Below are positions 54,135 through 63,701 of a DNA stretch of 64,000 bases, one piece after another. This DNA comes from Deltaproteobacteria bacterium (GTDB lineage: Bacteria; Myxococcota_A; Bradymonadia; REDH01). The notes beneath the pieces are model-generated. The model was not told the origin of the DNA. It did not search any database and was given only the letters and a program-made list of their open reading frames with translations. A program made the position numbers and the translations under genes. The number at the start of each line of letters is the position of its first letter. Within the stretch, counting starts at the first letter, position 1. The stretch is taken from NCBI GenBank assembly GCA_007693585.1, contig REDH01000063.1, forward strand, positions 1 to 64,000. The letters run 5' to 3'.

Positions 54135-54893
54135 TCACCGGTCCGATGGTGCGTCCGTCAACTCTCCCGGATCATGTGCAGCGGCCACAGTGAGCAGCCG
54201 ACGAAGGACCTCCGTGTACGTCTCGACCAGATCACCGAGGTCACGCCGAAAGACGTCCTTGTCCATGCGGCGCGAAGGATCAGTACGGTCCCAGAGTCGT
54301 GACGTATCGGGACTGATCTCGTCGGCGAGGAGAAGGCCACTGTCCGTGCGACCGAACTCCAGCTTGAAATCGACGAGGGTCAGCTCAGCGGAGGCCCAAA
54401 GGGGCTGTAGAACATCGTTCACTTCCAGGGCCATCCGCTTGAGTTGCTGAAGTTCTGCATCGGTGGCGAGTTGCATGACTGCGGCGTGATCCATGCAGAT
54501 CATGGGGTCGCCCAGATCATCGCGCTTGTAGTAGAGTTCGACGATGGGATGTCGAAGCGCGACGCCTTCGTCGAGTCCGAGTCGTGTGGAGAGGCTGCCG
54601 GCGACGACGTTGCGCACGACCACCTCGAGCGGAACGATGCGGACCGCCCGTACGCCCATGTCGCGTGTGTTGCGGGTATCCACGTAATGGGAGTCAATGC
54701 CGGATTCCCGAAGCAGACGGAAGAGAATGCTGGAGATGCGGTTGTTCAGCGCGCCCTTTCCGGGGAGGGTGGCGAACTTCCTTCCGTTGAAGGCCGTGGC
54801 GGAGTCCTTGAACCGCTGGACGAGAATTCCCTCTCTGTCGGTTGTGTAAAGGGACTTGGCCTTGCCTTCGTAGAGGGGGGACGTTGTGCTCAT
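54135..54893 (-). CDS. purC: SAICAR synthetase
   Basis: A 252-residue enzyme that joins aspartate to CAIR in purine synthesis, ATP-dependent. Motifs: LYEGKAKSLYTTD, FKDSATAFNG, VRIVPLEVVVRNVVAGS, LVDFKLEFGR and ADEISPDTSRLWD. A GGGAG stands 6-7 nt before the ATG. The start overlaps the purB stop (ATGA). The product SAICAR is the next substrate of PurB, consistent with coupling. Confidence 0.97.
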   Translation of the reverse strand: MSTTSPLYEGKAKSLYTTDREGILVQRFKDSATAFNGRKFATLPGKGALNNRISSILFRLLRESGIDSHYVDTRNTRDMGVRAVRIVPLEVVVRNVVAGSLSTRLGLDEGVALRHPIVELYYKRDDLGDPMICMDHAAVMQLATDAELQQLKRMALEVNDVLQPLWASAELTLVDFKLEFGRTDSGLLLADEISPDTSRLWDRTDPSRRMDKDVFRRDLGDLVETYTEVLRRLLTVAAAHDPGELTDAPSDR

Positions 54894-56218
54894 GCATGCT
54901 CCCGGGGGCGATCGTCGCCCTGCTCTTCGAACACGCGTGCGAAGATGGCGTCGAGGTGGCGAAGGTTGTGCTGAAGGTCGAAGCACTCTTCGATGTCCGT
55001 CTCGGAGAGGTTGGCGCGAATGTCGTCGTCCTCGCGCACGAGCGCGGGGAAGTCGAGTTCCTGCTCCCACGCCCTCATGGCGTTGCGCTGCACGAGGCTG
55101 TACGCGGTGTCCCGTCCAACTCCCGCCTGAATCAGGGCCATGAGAACGCGCTGACTGAAGACGAGACCTCTCGTCTTTCGAAGGTTTCGCATCATGTTGT
55201 CCGGATAGAACACGAGCTTGTCGATGAGTCCCGTGAGTCGGTGGATGGCGAAGTCGAGCGTGACGGTGGCATCCGGCGCAGCGACGCGCTCGACACTGGA
55301 GTGCGAGATGTCCCGTTCATGCCAGAGGGCCACGTTCTCGAGAGCGGGCATCACGTAGCCCCTCACGAGACGGGCGAGTCCGGTGACATTCTCGCTGAGG
55401 ACCGGATTGCGCTTGTGAGGCATGGAGCTCGAGCCCTTCTGTCCCTTGTGGAAGAACTCCTCGGCTTCGGACACTTCGGTTCTCTGCCAGTGGCGCACCT
55501 GCACGGCGAACTTCTCGAGGCTCGAAGCGATCAGGGCCATCGCACAGAAGTACTCCGCGTGGCGGTCTCGCTGGATCACCTGGTTCGATGCGGGCGCGGG
55601 CCTCAGGCCGAGTTGCGCACAGACTCGCTCTTCGACCGAGGGAGGCACGTGTGTGAACGTTCCGACCGAGCCGCTCAGTTTGCCCACGGAAACGGTTTCG
55701 ATCGCGGCGACGAGTCGGCGGCGGTTGCGCTTCACCTCATCGTACCAGATGGCCAGTACATGCCCGACGGTGGTCGGCTCGGCATGAATTCCGTGGGAGC
55801 GTCCCACCATGACGGTATGCCGGTGCTCGACGGCCCGTTTTCGGATGGCCGTGGCGAGCGCATCCAGCCCCTCGATCAGGATGTTGCCGGCCTGGACGAG
55901 CTGGAGCGCGAAGGCAGTGTCCAGGATGTCACTGGAGGTGAGACCGAAGTGGATGAATCGACCGTCTTCGGCACCGACGACTTCTTCGATGGACTGCACG
56001 AAGGCGGCGACATCGTGGCGGGTGATGGCCTCGATCTCCTGCACCCGCTCCACGTTCACGGATGCCCGCTCCCGGAGCCTTGCTGCGGCGTCGGCGGGCA
56101 TGAGTCCGATTTCCGCGAAGGCGTCGCAGGCGGCGAGCTCGATGTCGAGCCACCGCGCGAGCTTGTTCTCTTCGCTCCAGATCTCCCGCATCTCGGGCCG
56201 GCTGTATCGGTCAATCAT
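54890..56218 (-). CDS. purB: Adenylosuccinate lyase
   Basis: A 442-residue lyase of the fumarase/aspartase superfamily that splits SAICAR and adenylosuccinate. Seen: MIDRYSRPEMREIWSEENKL (typical N-terminus), VGRSHGIHAEPTTVGHVL, the family signature GSSSMPHKRNPVLSENVTGL and WHERDISHSSVERV. The start at 56218 matches family members; longer upstream frames do not. It overlaps the FGE-like gene upstream by 8 nt and purC downstream by ATGA. Confidence 0.97.
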   Translation of the reverse strand: MIDRYSRPEMREIWSEENKLARWLDIELAACDAFAEIGLMPADAAARLRERASVNVERVQEIEAITRHDVAAFVQSIEEVVGAEDGRFIHFGLTSSDILDTAFALQLVQAGNILIEGLDALATAIRKRAVEHRHTVMVGRSHGIHAEPTTVGHVLAIWYDEVKRNRRRLVAAIETVSVGKLSGSVGTFTHVPPSVEERVCAQLGLRPAPASNQVIQRDRHAEYFCAMALIASSLEKFAVQVRHWQRTEVSEAEEFFHKGQKGSSSMPHKRNPVLSENVTGLARLVRGYVMPALENVALWHERDISHSSVERVAAPDATVTLDFAIHRLTGLIDKLVFYPDNMMRNLRKTRGLVFSQRVLMALIQAGVGRDTAYSLVQRNAMRAWEQELDFPALVREDDDIRANLSETDIEECFDLQHNLRHLDAIFARVFEEQGDDRPREHA

Positions 56219-56858
56219 CGTTTCCCCGTGGTTTGTGGGCATCGAGGCAGCATCTGGCGCCCGGGAAGGTAGGCATGTCGTCGATGGCCGGGTTGACGCG
56301 CGCAGTACACCTCGACTCGAAGGCCCCCCCGGTGGCGTCCCCTCCCTTGAGGAGTCCTTCGGCAGTCCACTCTGCCACGTTTCCACTTGCGTCGTGAATC
56401 CCGAAGTCACTTCGGCAGTCGAGTCGGCGCCCGGCGGGCACCGGATGCGCTGTCCCCGTCACGCAGCGCCCGCTAACATAGGCGTCACCGTACGGGTAGC
56501 GGCTTCTGGCGCGTCCGCGGCAGGCCAGTTCCCATTCGTACTCGTGGCAGAGTCGCATGCCAATGAGCTGGCAAGCTTCTTCCGCCTCCGCATGGGTCTG
56601 AAGCAGCGTGGGGAGTTCGTTCCAGCCGGGCAATGGGAAGCGGTGAACGCAGACATTCACGCTGTCGTCCGACACGCGCTGGGTGGAGCCTGGGCAATGG
56701 TCAGGCCTGTCCAGCAACGCCGGCTGCCGCAACTCCACTTCGGTCAGGGGTGCAATTGGTGGGGTTCGTTCGAGCCAGGTGTCGCCCGGACAACCGGCTG
56801 TGCCCAGTGCGAAGAGCAGGAGCGCATGGAGGAACGAGAGGGTGCGACAACTTCCCAT
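56211..56858 (-). CDS. Formylglycine-generating-enzyme-like (SUMF1-type) lipoprotein
   Basis: A 215-residue putative lipoprotein (ALLLFALGTAGC, Cys 23) with a shortened FGE-sulfatase fold: NVCVHRFPLPGWNELPT, AEEACQLIGMRLCHEYEWELAC, YPYGDAYVSGRC, GIHDASGNVAEWTAEG and GARCCLDA. These are landmarks of the domain (family: the tail usually reads GFRC). The enzyme family oxidises Cys to formylglycine, but many members are binding proteins without that activity. Its small size and extracytoplasmic location favour the latter. The end overlaps the purB start by 8 nt. Confidence 0.8.
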   Translation of the reverse strand: MGSCRTLSFLHALLLFALGTAGCPGDTWLERTPPIAPLTEVELRQPALLDRPDHCPGSTQRVSDDSVNVCVHRFPLPGWNELPTLLQTHAEAEEACQLIGMRLCHEYEWELACRGRARSRYPYGDAYVSGRCVTGTAHPVPAGRRLDCRSDFGIHDASGNVAEWTAEGLLKGGDATGGAFESRCTARVNPAIDDMPTFPGARCCLDAHKPRGNDD

Positions 56859-56922
56859 ACGCGCCTTGAGAGCCGATACCACGGTGCATCTTCGCCGCGG
56901 CCTGCGAAGCACCGGGCGGACA

Positions 56923-57423
56923 TCAGTCGGTGTTGGTCACGATGCTGTCGATGACCTGCCCCAGGACCGGCCCGAGGCTCTCCACGTCGCTGACGGGGAT
57001 GTACGATACGACGAGCCATGCGATGTCGTTCTCGACGAACTGGAAGACGGTGATGCGGAGCTCCACGCCCGAATGAGAGAAAGCGTAGATTGTCTCGGTT
57101 CCGGTTCGGCTGCCATAGCTCCGTTCGCTCTCCTGTGGATTCAGGAACTCGGCACCTCTGACCGTCTCATGGAAGGTTCCGAAGAAGATGTCTGCGACAT
57201 CGGCCGTGATGAGCTGCGTGCCGATGATCTCGATCTGGCTCTGCGACTCCGGGTGCCGAAACGTGAACGTGGTCCTGTCGCTGCCCGTTGCGGTGTTCCA
57301 GCCGTCGGGCTGCGTGACCTGCGTATTCAGGGCTTCATTCTGAAGCACTTCCTGCGCCATCGCCGGCGAAACGAGCAGCAGGGTCACGAGGAGGATGAGC
57401 GGAGTGATGCGGGCCATGGTCAT
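56923..57423 (-). CDS. Small exported protein of unknown function
   Basis: A 166-residue protein with a clear signal peptide (ITPLILLVTLLLVSPAMA, cleaved before QEV). The mature 140 residues look like a small alpha/beta domain (FTFRHPESQSQIEIIGTQLI, AWLVVSYIPVSDVESLGPVL) with the flavour of PsbP/DUF1795-type periplasmic proteins; the likeness is weak. The ATG at 57423 has AGGAG 5 nt upstream. It lies 64 nt upstream of the FGE-like lipoprotein gene and probably heads the operon with purB and purC. Confidence 0.75.
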   Translation of the reverse strand: MTMARITPLILLVTLLLVSPAMAQEVLQNEALNTQVTQPDGWNTATGSDRTTFTFRHPESQSQIEIIGTQLITADVADIFFGTFHETVRGAEFLNPQESERSYGSRTGTETIYAFSHSGVELRITVFQFVENDIAWLVVSYIPVSDVESLGPVLGQVIDSIVTNTD

Positions 57424-57550
57424 TGCTGCTCCTGTCGTCGTTGACGAGAGGTTGGGCGGGGCGGCCGGTTGTTCGCCCCCTGAATCGTGCCTGTCCTATC
57501 CGACACGATCTGCCGTGTCCAGCCTCGTCCGTCGGCGGTTGGGTCCGGAG

Positions 57551-60046
57551 TCATCGCTCGCCTACCCCGAGGCGTTCGAACGGGGATCGGGATGCGGCGT
57601 GGAACGTCGACGCCCGGAGGTGTCCAGCGATCGCGCTGACATCCCGGAGGTGTTCGTGTGCCTTTCGGTCCATGGGCGAGAGGAAGACGGCGACCTGCCG
57701 GACGACGTCACCGTTGTCGCCGACGCCGATGGCTGCCTCGCACTCCGCCACGAGCAGAATCGGTTCGTTGACGATTGGGGAGTGACCATCCAGAAGGAGG
57801 ATCGATGGGCCGATGAGTTCGAGGGCGTTGCCGTGGCGCGCGAGAAGCTGTTCGCGCAAGCGCTGGACGGCGGTGGGCGAGTTCGGAAAGTGGGCGCGCA
57901 GCAGATCCGAGAGCACGGCCTCCACGGTCGCGGCGGCGACCTGATGGCGCACCTCGCTGACCCGCACGCCGAGGGTGGCGGGCAGGGTCTCGCTTCTGGC
58001 CTGCTGCAGCGTCTCCACTCCGGGAGGATAGGCGATCACGAAGTTGAGCTCCGAGAAGCGCTGCCCGAGTTCGAACGGGAGGGCGATGAACTCGGGTTGC
58101 CATGCGAGGGTTCCCTGGCGTGCGGTGATCACGATCAGGAGGTCGTCCTTCCTCACGTGCCGGCCGATGGCATCCGTCATGTGACCCCATTGACCGATGG
58201 CCACGGTCTCCGTCTCGACGTCCGGTCCGACGGCATTGATTCGTTGGTCCACGCGTTCGAAGCACTCGTCCGAGGTCAGCACGAGAAGAGACGCGCTGCT
58301 CCGAGCGGCGAGACGGCGCGCGGCACGAACCACGGCGCCGAAGCCTGGGTCCCTCTCGGCGAATGGAGGCACGGCCAGCACGACTCGCTCCGTCACGCTC
58401 AGGGGACGGCAGAGGTGGCAGACGAGCGTGGTGGCGGCGGTGTCTCCGATGAGCTGATCGAGAACGGATCCGAACATTCGGTCCCGCGTCGTGACCTTGC
58501 CGTTCCATCCGATGACGATGGTCGAAGCCCTGCGCTCCTTCACGGCCCGAACGATGCCGGCTGCCACGTTCATGTCGACGCGGGTCAGCGGATTGACCGG
58601 GACATCCGCCGCCGCCGCATGCTTGACAGCGTGGGCGAGGAGGCGCTCGCTCGCCGCGACCTGAGCGTCCACGTCGGCGCCGTCTCTGGCGACCGTCAGA
58701 GGAAAGAGCGGTTCGTTGCCCCGTCGGATCATCAGGGACAGGTCGATGAGGGCATCCGCGGTGGCGGGGTTGGCAAGCGGGATGAGGATCCTCTCCGGGG
58801 CATCGCTCGGGTCATAGGGGCGCTCCTCTTCCGCGAGCGCGAGCTGGCGCCCGAACCGCTCCACGAGTGACGGGCCGACCAGGCAGGTCGCGAGGATCAT
58901 GATCACGACCCCGTTGACCATCTCGGCGGAGAACACCCGTTCGCCCGACGGGTCGAACAGCTCGAACGCGATCAGCGTCACGGCGAGTGTAGCGGCGGCC
59001 TGAGGAATGGTGAGTCCGGTCATCGTCCACGACTCGAACGAACGCATCCGCAGAACAAGGCCGGCGGTCCATGCCGCCGAGGCCTTTCCGATCACCACGA
59101 GCCCCGTGAACACAGCCGCGGTGATCCAGACGCCGAGTTCCCCGAAGAGCACGCTGAAGTCGACCAGCATGCCCACGCTGAGCAGGAAGAACGGAATGAA
59201 GAGCGCTTCGCCGACAAACTGGATCCGTCCCATCAGGGTACCGGTGTCGGGGACGAGGCTGTTGAGCGCGAGTCCGGCGGCGAATGCGCCGACAATGGGT
59301 GCGAGGCCAGCGACTTCCGCCAGCACGGCGGTGACGAACAGGATGACGAGGAGAAAGCCGAACTCGGTCGTCGGCTCGTTGCGCACCGTCCGGAAGAACA
59401 GCCGGCCAACGCGGGGCACCACCACCATGATGTAGATCAGGAAGGCGACCAGCCCTGCACCGAAGGTCACCCAGAAGGCTCGGTCCGCGTCCCCGGCCGC
59501 ATTCGCGACGACGACGGCGAGAACGAGAAGCGACAGGGTGTCCGTCACGAGTGTGCCACCCGTCGTCACGGTCACCGCCGGACTCTGTGCGATCCCGAGG
59601 CGAACGGCCATGGGATAGGCAAGAAGGGTGTGCGATCCCACGACGGAGCCCAGAAGCAGACTTGTGGCCATCGAGTAGCCCATGACCTGCGTGCCAACGA
59701 TGAGCGCGAGCACCATGGGGATCGCGAACGACACCAGTCCGAAGCCGACACTGCGTCCGCGCAGCTTCTGGAACTGCCCGAGGTCCATGCTCAGGCCCGC
59801 AGTGAACATGAGATACAGGAGCCCGACCGTGCCGAGGAGCTGAATCGTCTCATCCCGCTCGAGCCAGCCGGCGGCGCTGGGGCCGACGAGTGCTCCGACG
59901 ACGATCAGACCGACGATTCCCGGGATGCGCAGGCGCGTGAACACCAGGGGGGCCACCAGGATGATCACCATGACCAGCGCGAATATCTGCACCGGATCGG
60001 AGAGCGGTCCAATCTCCCGGATGAGTTCGACGAATGACTGGATCAT
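57551..60046 (-). CDS. CPA2 cation/proton antiporter fused to USP-like and EIIA-like domains
   Basis: An 831-residue fusion. Residues about 15-410 form a CPA2 Na+/H+-exchanger-type membrane domain (LLYLMFTAGLSMDLGQF, GSVVGSHTLLAYP, VGAFAAGLALNSLVP, FFLLSVGMLVDFSVLF). Residues about 418-680 are two universal-stress-protein-like alpha/beta domains (ERILIPLANPATADALIDLS, STIVIGWNGK, TERVVLAVPPFAERDPGFG). The last 135 resemble the PTS EIIA fructose/nitrogen domain (VRVSEVRHQVAAATVEAVLS, NEPILLVAECEAAIG). The usual phospho-His position reads LLLDGHSP and does not align well with PHA/PHG, so phosphotransfer ability is doubtful. It would exchange K+ or Na+ for H+ with stress- or nucleotide-linked control. 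Confidence 0.87.
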   Translation of the reverse strand: MIQSFVELIREIGPLSDPVQIFALVMVIILVAPLVFTRLRIPGIVGLIVVGALVGPSAAGWLERDETIQLLGTVGLLYLMFTAGLSMDLGQFQKLRGRSVGFGLVSFAIPMVLALIVGTQVMGYSMATSLLLGSVVGSHTLLAYPMAVRLGIAQSPAVTVTTGGTLVTDTLSLLVLAVVVANAAGDADRAFWVTFGAGLVAFLIYIMVVVPRVGRLFFRTVRNEPTTEFGFLLVILFVTAVLAEVAGLAPIVGAFAAGLALNSLVPDTGTLMGRIQFVGEALFIPFFLLSVGMLVDFSVLFGELGVWITAAVFTGLVVIGKASAAWTAGLVLRMRSFESWTMTGLTIPQAAATLAVTLIAFELFDPSGERVFSAEMVNGVVIMILATCLVGPSLVERFGRQLALAEEERPYDPSDAPERILIPLANPATADALIDLSLMIRRGNEPLFPLTVARDGADVDAQVAASERLLAHAVKHAAAADVPVNPLTRVDMNVAAGIVRAVKERRASTIVIGWNGKVTTRDRMFGSVLDQLIGDTAATTLVCHLCRPLSVTERVVLAVPPFAERDPGFGAVVRAARRLAARSSASLLVLTSDECFERVDQRINAVGPDVETETVAIGQWGHMTDAIGRHVRKDDLLIVITARQGTLAWQPEFIALPFELGQRFSELNFVIAYPPGVETLQQARSETLPATLGVRVSEVRHQVAAATVEAVLSDLLRAHFPNSPTAVQRLREQLLARHGNALELIGPSILLLDGHSPIVNEPILLVAECEAAIGVGDNGDVVRQVAVFLSPMDRKAHEHLRDVSAIAGHLRASTFHAASRSPFERLGVGER

Positions 60047-60392
60047 GTGTGGCTCGTGCTGGCGTCGTCGCTCGGCGCGCAGGTGCGGGGTGGGCCAGCC
60101 CGGGCCGCACCTGCGCAGCGCCAGGGTGATGTCCCCGATTCGTCGGGGCACTGCAAGATCGAAGTCAACCAGCGGAGCGGCGAGAGGCGGCGTGTCGGGG
60201 AAGCGTTCCGAACGTGGAGCACAGCGGACGGAACGGTGCCAGTCTCCGGACCCGCTGCAATGGGGGGCCTTCCCGCTTCAGTGGGCACGGTGACTGCGTC
60301 CTTGCATGGCATGGGCGCAGGCGGTAGCACTCCGCGCCGGCCGGGCAAGGTTCCCCTGCCGCTTTCACCATCTCGACAATCCGGTGCATTCC
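60047..60392. other. 346-bp divergent region between the antiporter gene and carB
   Basis: Holds a strong hairpin (60133-60148) and no clear promoter boxes. No carA, leader peptide or riboswitch was recognised. A weak TTGACT on the minus strand (60163-60168) lacks a matching -10 box. Confidence 0.5.
60133..60148. other. Perfect hairpin CCCCGA-TTCG-TCGGGG
   Basis: A 6-bp perfect stem closed by a TTCG loop, 87 bp upstream of the antiporter start and 245 bp upstream of carB. It may be a 5' UTR structure or a terminator remnant; no T-run follows on either strand. Confidence 0.5.
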
Positions 60393-63300
60393 ATGCCAAG
60401 GCGCGACGATCTTCAGACCATCCTTGTGCTCGGTTCCGGTCCCATCGTCATCGGTCAGGCGTGCGAGTTCGACTACTCGGGCAGCCAGGCCGTGCAGGCG
60501 CTGCGACGAGAAGGATACCGGGTGGTGCTGGTGAACTCGAATCCGGCGACGATCATGACGGATACGGAGCTGGCGGACGCGACCTACATCGAGCCGCTCA
60601 CCGTTCCGTACGTTCGGGAGGTCATTCGCAAGGAACGTCCGGATGCCATCCTCCCTACCATGGGGGGGCAAACGGCCCTCAATCTGGCCAAGGCCCTCCA
60701 TGAAGAAGGAGTCCTCGCCGAGTTCGGTGTCGAGCTGATCGGTGCCGCATATGACGTCATCGAGCGGGCCGAGGATCGAACGCTGTTCAAGCGCGCCATG
60801 GAGGAGATCGGGGTCGACATGGCGCGCAGCGGGTTTGCGCACAATCTCGTCGAAGCACTGGATGTCGTCGAGCAAGTCGGGTTCCCCGCGATTCTCCGCC
60901 CGTCGTTCACAATGGGCGGAACCGGTGGAAACATCTCCTACAACCGCGATGAGTACGAGCAGTACATTCGCTGGGCCCTCGACGCGTCACCCACGCGGGA
61001 GGTGCTCGTCGAGGAGTCTCTGATCGGATGGAAGGAATTCGAACTCGAGTTGATGCGGGACCACATGGACAACGTGGTCATCATCTGCTCGATCGAGAAC
61101 CTCGACCCGATGGGGGTCCATACCGGGGATTCCATCACGGTGGCTCCGGCCCAGACGCTGACCGACGCAGAGTATCAGGCGATGCGAGACGAAGCCATCG
61201 CCATCATCCGGAAGATCGGTGTGGAGACAGGGGGATGCAACATCCAGTTTGCCGTCTGCCCGCGCACGGGCCGACGGGTGGTCATCGAGATCAATCCAAG
61301 GGTGTCCCGTTCCAGTGCGCTCGCCTCGAAGGCGACAGGTTTCCCCATCGCCAAGATGGCCGCCCTTCTCGCCGTCGGCTTCAGCCTCGACGAGATTCCG
61401 AACGACATCACCCGGGTCACGCCGGCCTCGTTCGAGCCGGTCATCGACTACACCGTGGTGAAGATTCCTCGGTTCACCTTCGAGAAGTTTCCGGGCGCCC
61501 GCCCCGTCCTCACCACGCAGATGAAGTCCGTTGGCGAGGTCATGAGCATCGGCCGCAGCTTTCCCGAAGCGATGATGAAGGCCACCCGGTCCCTCGAGAC
61601 GGGTCGCGCCGGACTCGTGCCGCTCCTGGCACCGCCCGGCGAGGACGGGGTGCCGGCTGATGTGTCTTCCCTGCGCGAGTTCTTCGGGGACTTTCTGCGC
61701 GTGCCGGGACCGGATCGGTTCTGGTACATCGCGGACGCGTTGGGATCGGGCCTCTCCGTCGACGAGGTCGCCGAGTTGACGGGCGTGGATCCATGGTTCC
61801 TGGATCAGCTTCTCCAGGTCATCGAGCTGGAGAACGAGATCAAGGACTGGAATCGGGTCGGTGGGCATCTCGAGTCACCGGAAGGTCAGGACCTGCTCCT
61901 CCGGGCGAAGCGCTTCGGGATCTCGGACGAAGAGCTGGGGCGACTGCTGGACAGGAGCGAACTCGCCGTACGTCAGGCGCGGCTTCAGGCCGGCCTGCGG
62001 CCGGTGTACAAGAAGGTGGATACCTGTGCCGCCGAGTTCGAGGCCCAGACCCCTTATCTCTACTCGACGTGGGAACGTGTGGACGAAGTCGAGGTCGAAA
62101 CCTCCGATCGTCGCGTGATCATCCTGGGCGGCGGACCCAACCGGATCGGCCAGGGCATCGAGTTCGACTACTGCGCCGTCCACGGCGTCAAGGCGCTTCG
62201 GGAAGCCGGCTACGAGACCATCATGGTCAACTGCAACCCCGAGACGGTGTCCACGGACTATGACGTCCCGGACCGACTCTACTTCGAGCCGCTCACGTTC
62301 GAGGACGTGATGGAGATCGTCGAGCGGGAAAAACCGACGGGCGTGATTCTGCAATTCGGTGGGCAGACGCCCCTCAAGCTGGCCCTGCCGCTCATGCGTG
62401 CTGGTGTACGAATCCTCGGAACCCATCCGGACATCATCGACAAGGTCGAGGACCGCAAGCGCTTCGGTGCACTCATCGAGCAGCTCGGTCTTCAGCAGCC
62501 CCCGGGAGGCACCGCACAGCAGTTTTCGGAAGCGCTTCAGGTCGCCAGAGGAGTCGGCTATCCGGTTCTGGTGCGGCCGAGCTACGTGCTCGGTGGGCGA
62601 GCCATGCAAATCATCCATGAGGAAGACGAACTCCTCGAATTCTTCGAGATGGCTCGTGCTGCAGGGGGCGGGGGAAACATTCTGATCGACCGCTTCCTCG
62701 ACGACGCCATCGAGGTCGACGTCGACTGCATCGGAGACGGCGAGGACTTCGTCATCGGCGGAATCATGCAGCATATCGAGGAAGCGGGGGTCCACTCCGG
62801 TGACTCGGCGTGTTCGTTGCCGCCCTATTCGCTCGCACCCGAGGTGGTGGACACCATCGCGCAACAGACCGTGGCCCTGGCCAGGGCGCTGGGCATCGTC
62901 GGGCTGATGAACGTCCAGTTCGCCGTTCGGCAGGGCGAGGTCTTCGTACTGGAAGTGAACCCGAGGGCGAGTCGGACAATCCCCTACGTCTCGAAGTCCA
63001 TCGGCCATCCGCTGGCCAAGTACGCTGCCCGCGTCATGGTGGGCGAGTCGCTGCGCGAGATCGGCTTCACGACGCCCGTTGTGCCCGAGCACTTCGCCGT
63101 GAAGGAAGCCATCCTTCCCTTCAAGAAGTTCCCGGGTGTAGACAGCCTCCTCGGGCCCGAGATGAAGTCGACCGGCGAGGTCATGGGAATCGACAGCACG
63201 TTCGAGGGGGCCTTCTGGCGCGCGCAGATTGCGGCATCCAACCCCTTGCCGAGCAGTGGGCGCGTCTTCGTCTCGGTTCGCGATCGCGACAAGGCCGCCG

Positions 63301-63668
63301 TCGTCGAGGTGGCCCGCAGGCTGGTGGACCTCGGCTTCGAGATCGTCGCCACTCGGGGAACGGGCAGTCTCCTCCGCGAACAGGGCCTCCCCGTCACCCA
63401 CGTCAACAAGGTCAAGGAGGGCCGGCCGCACATCGTCGATCGGATCATCAACGGCCAGATCGCCATGGTGGTCAACACCACGATTGGCCGACAGGCCATC
63501 GAGGACTCCAGGTCCATCCGCCGCGCAACCGTGGAGCGCGACGTGCCCTACTTCACCACCGTCGCCGGTGCACGCGCAGCCGTGGGTGCCATGCACGCCC
63601 ATTCCTGCTCGCGCGCCCTTTCCGTCCGCTCGATTCAGTCGTACCATGCGTCCATGAATTCGGACTGA
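60393..63668 (+). CDS. carB: Carbamoyl-phosphate synthase large chain
   Basis: A 1091-residue enzyme that builds carbamoyl phosphate from bicarbonate, ammonia and two ATP for pyrimidine and arginine synthesis. It has the family's two homologous halves: [20 protein letters not shown] and [20 protein letters not shown] start the two pre-ATP-grasp domains; ATP-grasp motifs include [36 protein letters not shown] and [22 protein letters not shown]-terminal MGS-type regulatory domain follows ([20 protein letters not shown]). It is full length. The start MPRRDDLQ was chosen from family N-termini. carA is not in the window. greA follows after 33 nt. Confidence 0.97.
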   Translation: MPRRDDLQTILVLGSGPIVIGQACEFDYSGSQAVQALRREGYRVVLVNSNPATIMTDTELADATYIEPLTVPYVREVIRKERPDAILPTMGGQTALNLAKALHEEGVLAEFGVELIGAAYDVIERAEDRTLFKRAMEEIGVDMARSGFAHNLVEALDVVEQVGFPAILRPSFTMGGTGGNISYNRDEYEQYIRWALDASPTREVLVEESLIGWKEFELELMRDHMDNVVIICSIENLDPMGVHTGDSITVAPAQTLTDAEYQAMRDEAIAIIRKIGVETGGCNIQFAVCPRTGRRVVIEINPRVSRSSALASKATGFPIAKMAALLAVGFSLDEIPNDITRVTPASFEPVIDYTVVKIPRFTFEKFPGARPVLTTQMKSVGEVMSIGRSFPEAMMKATRSLETGRAGLVPLLAPPGEDGVPADVSSLREFFGDFLRVPGPDRFWYIADALGSGLSVDEVAELTGVDPWFLDQLLQVIELENEIKDWNRVGGHLESPEGQDLLLRAKRFGISDEELGRLLDRSELAVRQARLQAGLRPVYKKVDTCAAEFEAQTPYLYSTWERVDEVEVETSDRRVIILGGGPNRIGQGIEFDYCAVHGVKALREAGYETIMVNCNPETVSTDYDVPDRLYFEPLTFEDVMEIVEREKPTGVILQFGGQTPLKLALPLMRAGVRILGTHPDIIDKVEDRKRFGALIEQLGLQQPPGGTAQQFSEALQVARGVGYPVLVRPSYVLGGRAMQIIHEEDELLEFFEMARAAGGGGNILIDRFLDDAIEVDVDCIGDGEDFVIGGIMQHIEEAGVHSGDSACSLPPYSLAPEVVDTIAQQTVALARALGIVGLMNVQFAVRQGEVFVLEVNPRASRTIPYVSKSIGHPLAKYAARVMVGESLREIGFTTPVVPEHFAVKEAILPFKKFPGVDSLLGPEMKSTGEVMGIDSTFEGAFWRAQIAASNPLPSSGRVFVSVRDRDKAAVVEVARRLVDLGFEIVATRGTGSLLREQGLPVTHVNKVKEGRPHIVDRIINGQIAMVVNTTIGRQAIEDSRSIRRATVERDVPYFTTVAGARAAVGAMHAHSCSRALSVRSIQSYHASMNSD

Positions 63669-63701
63669 CCCTCCTGAACGTCCACATCGGAGCAGCCCAT
63701 C

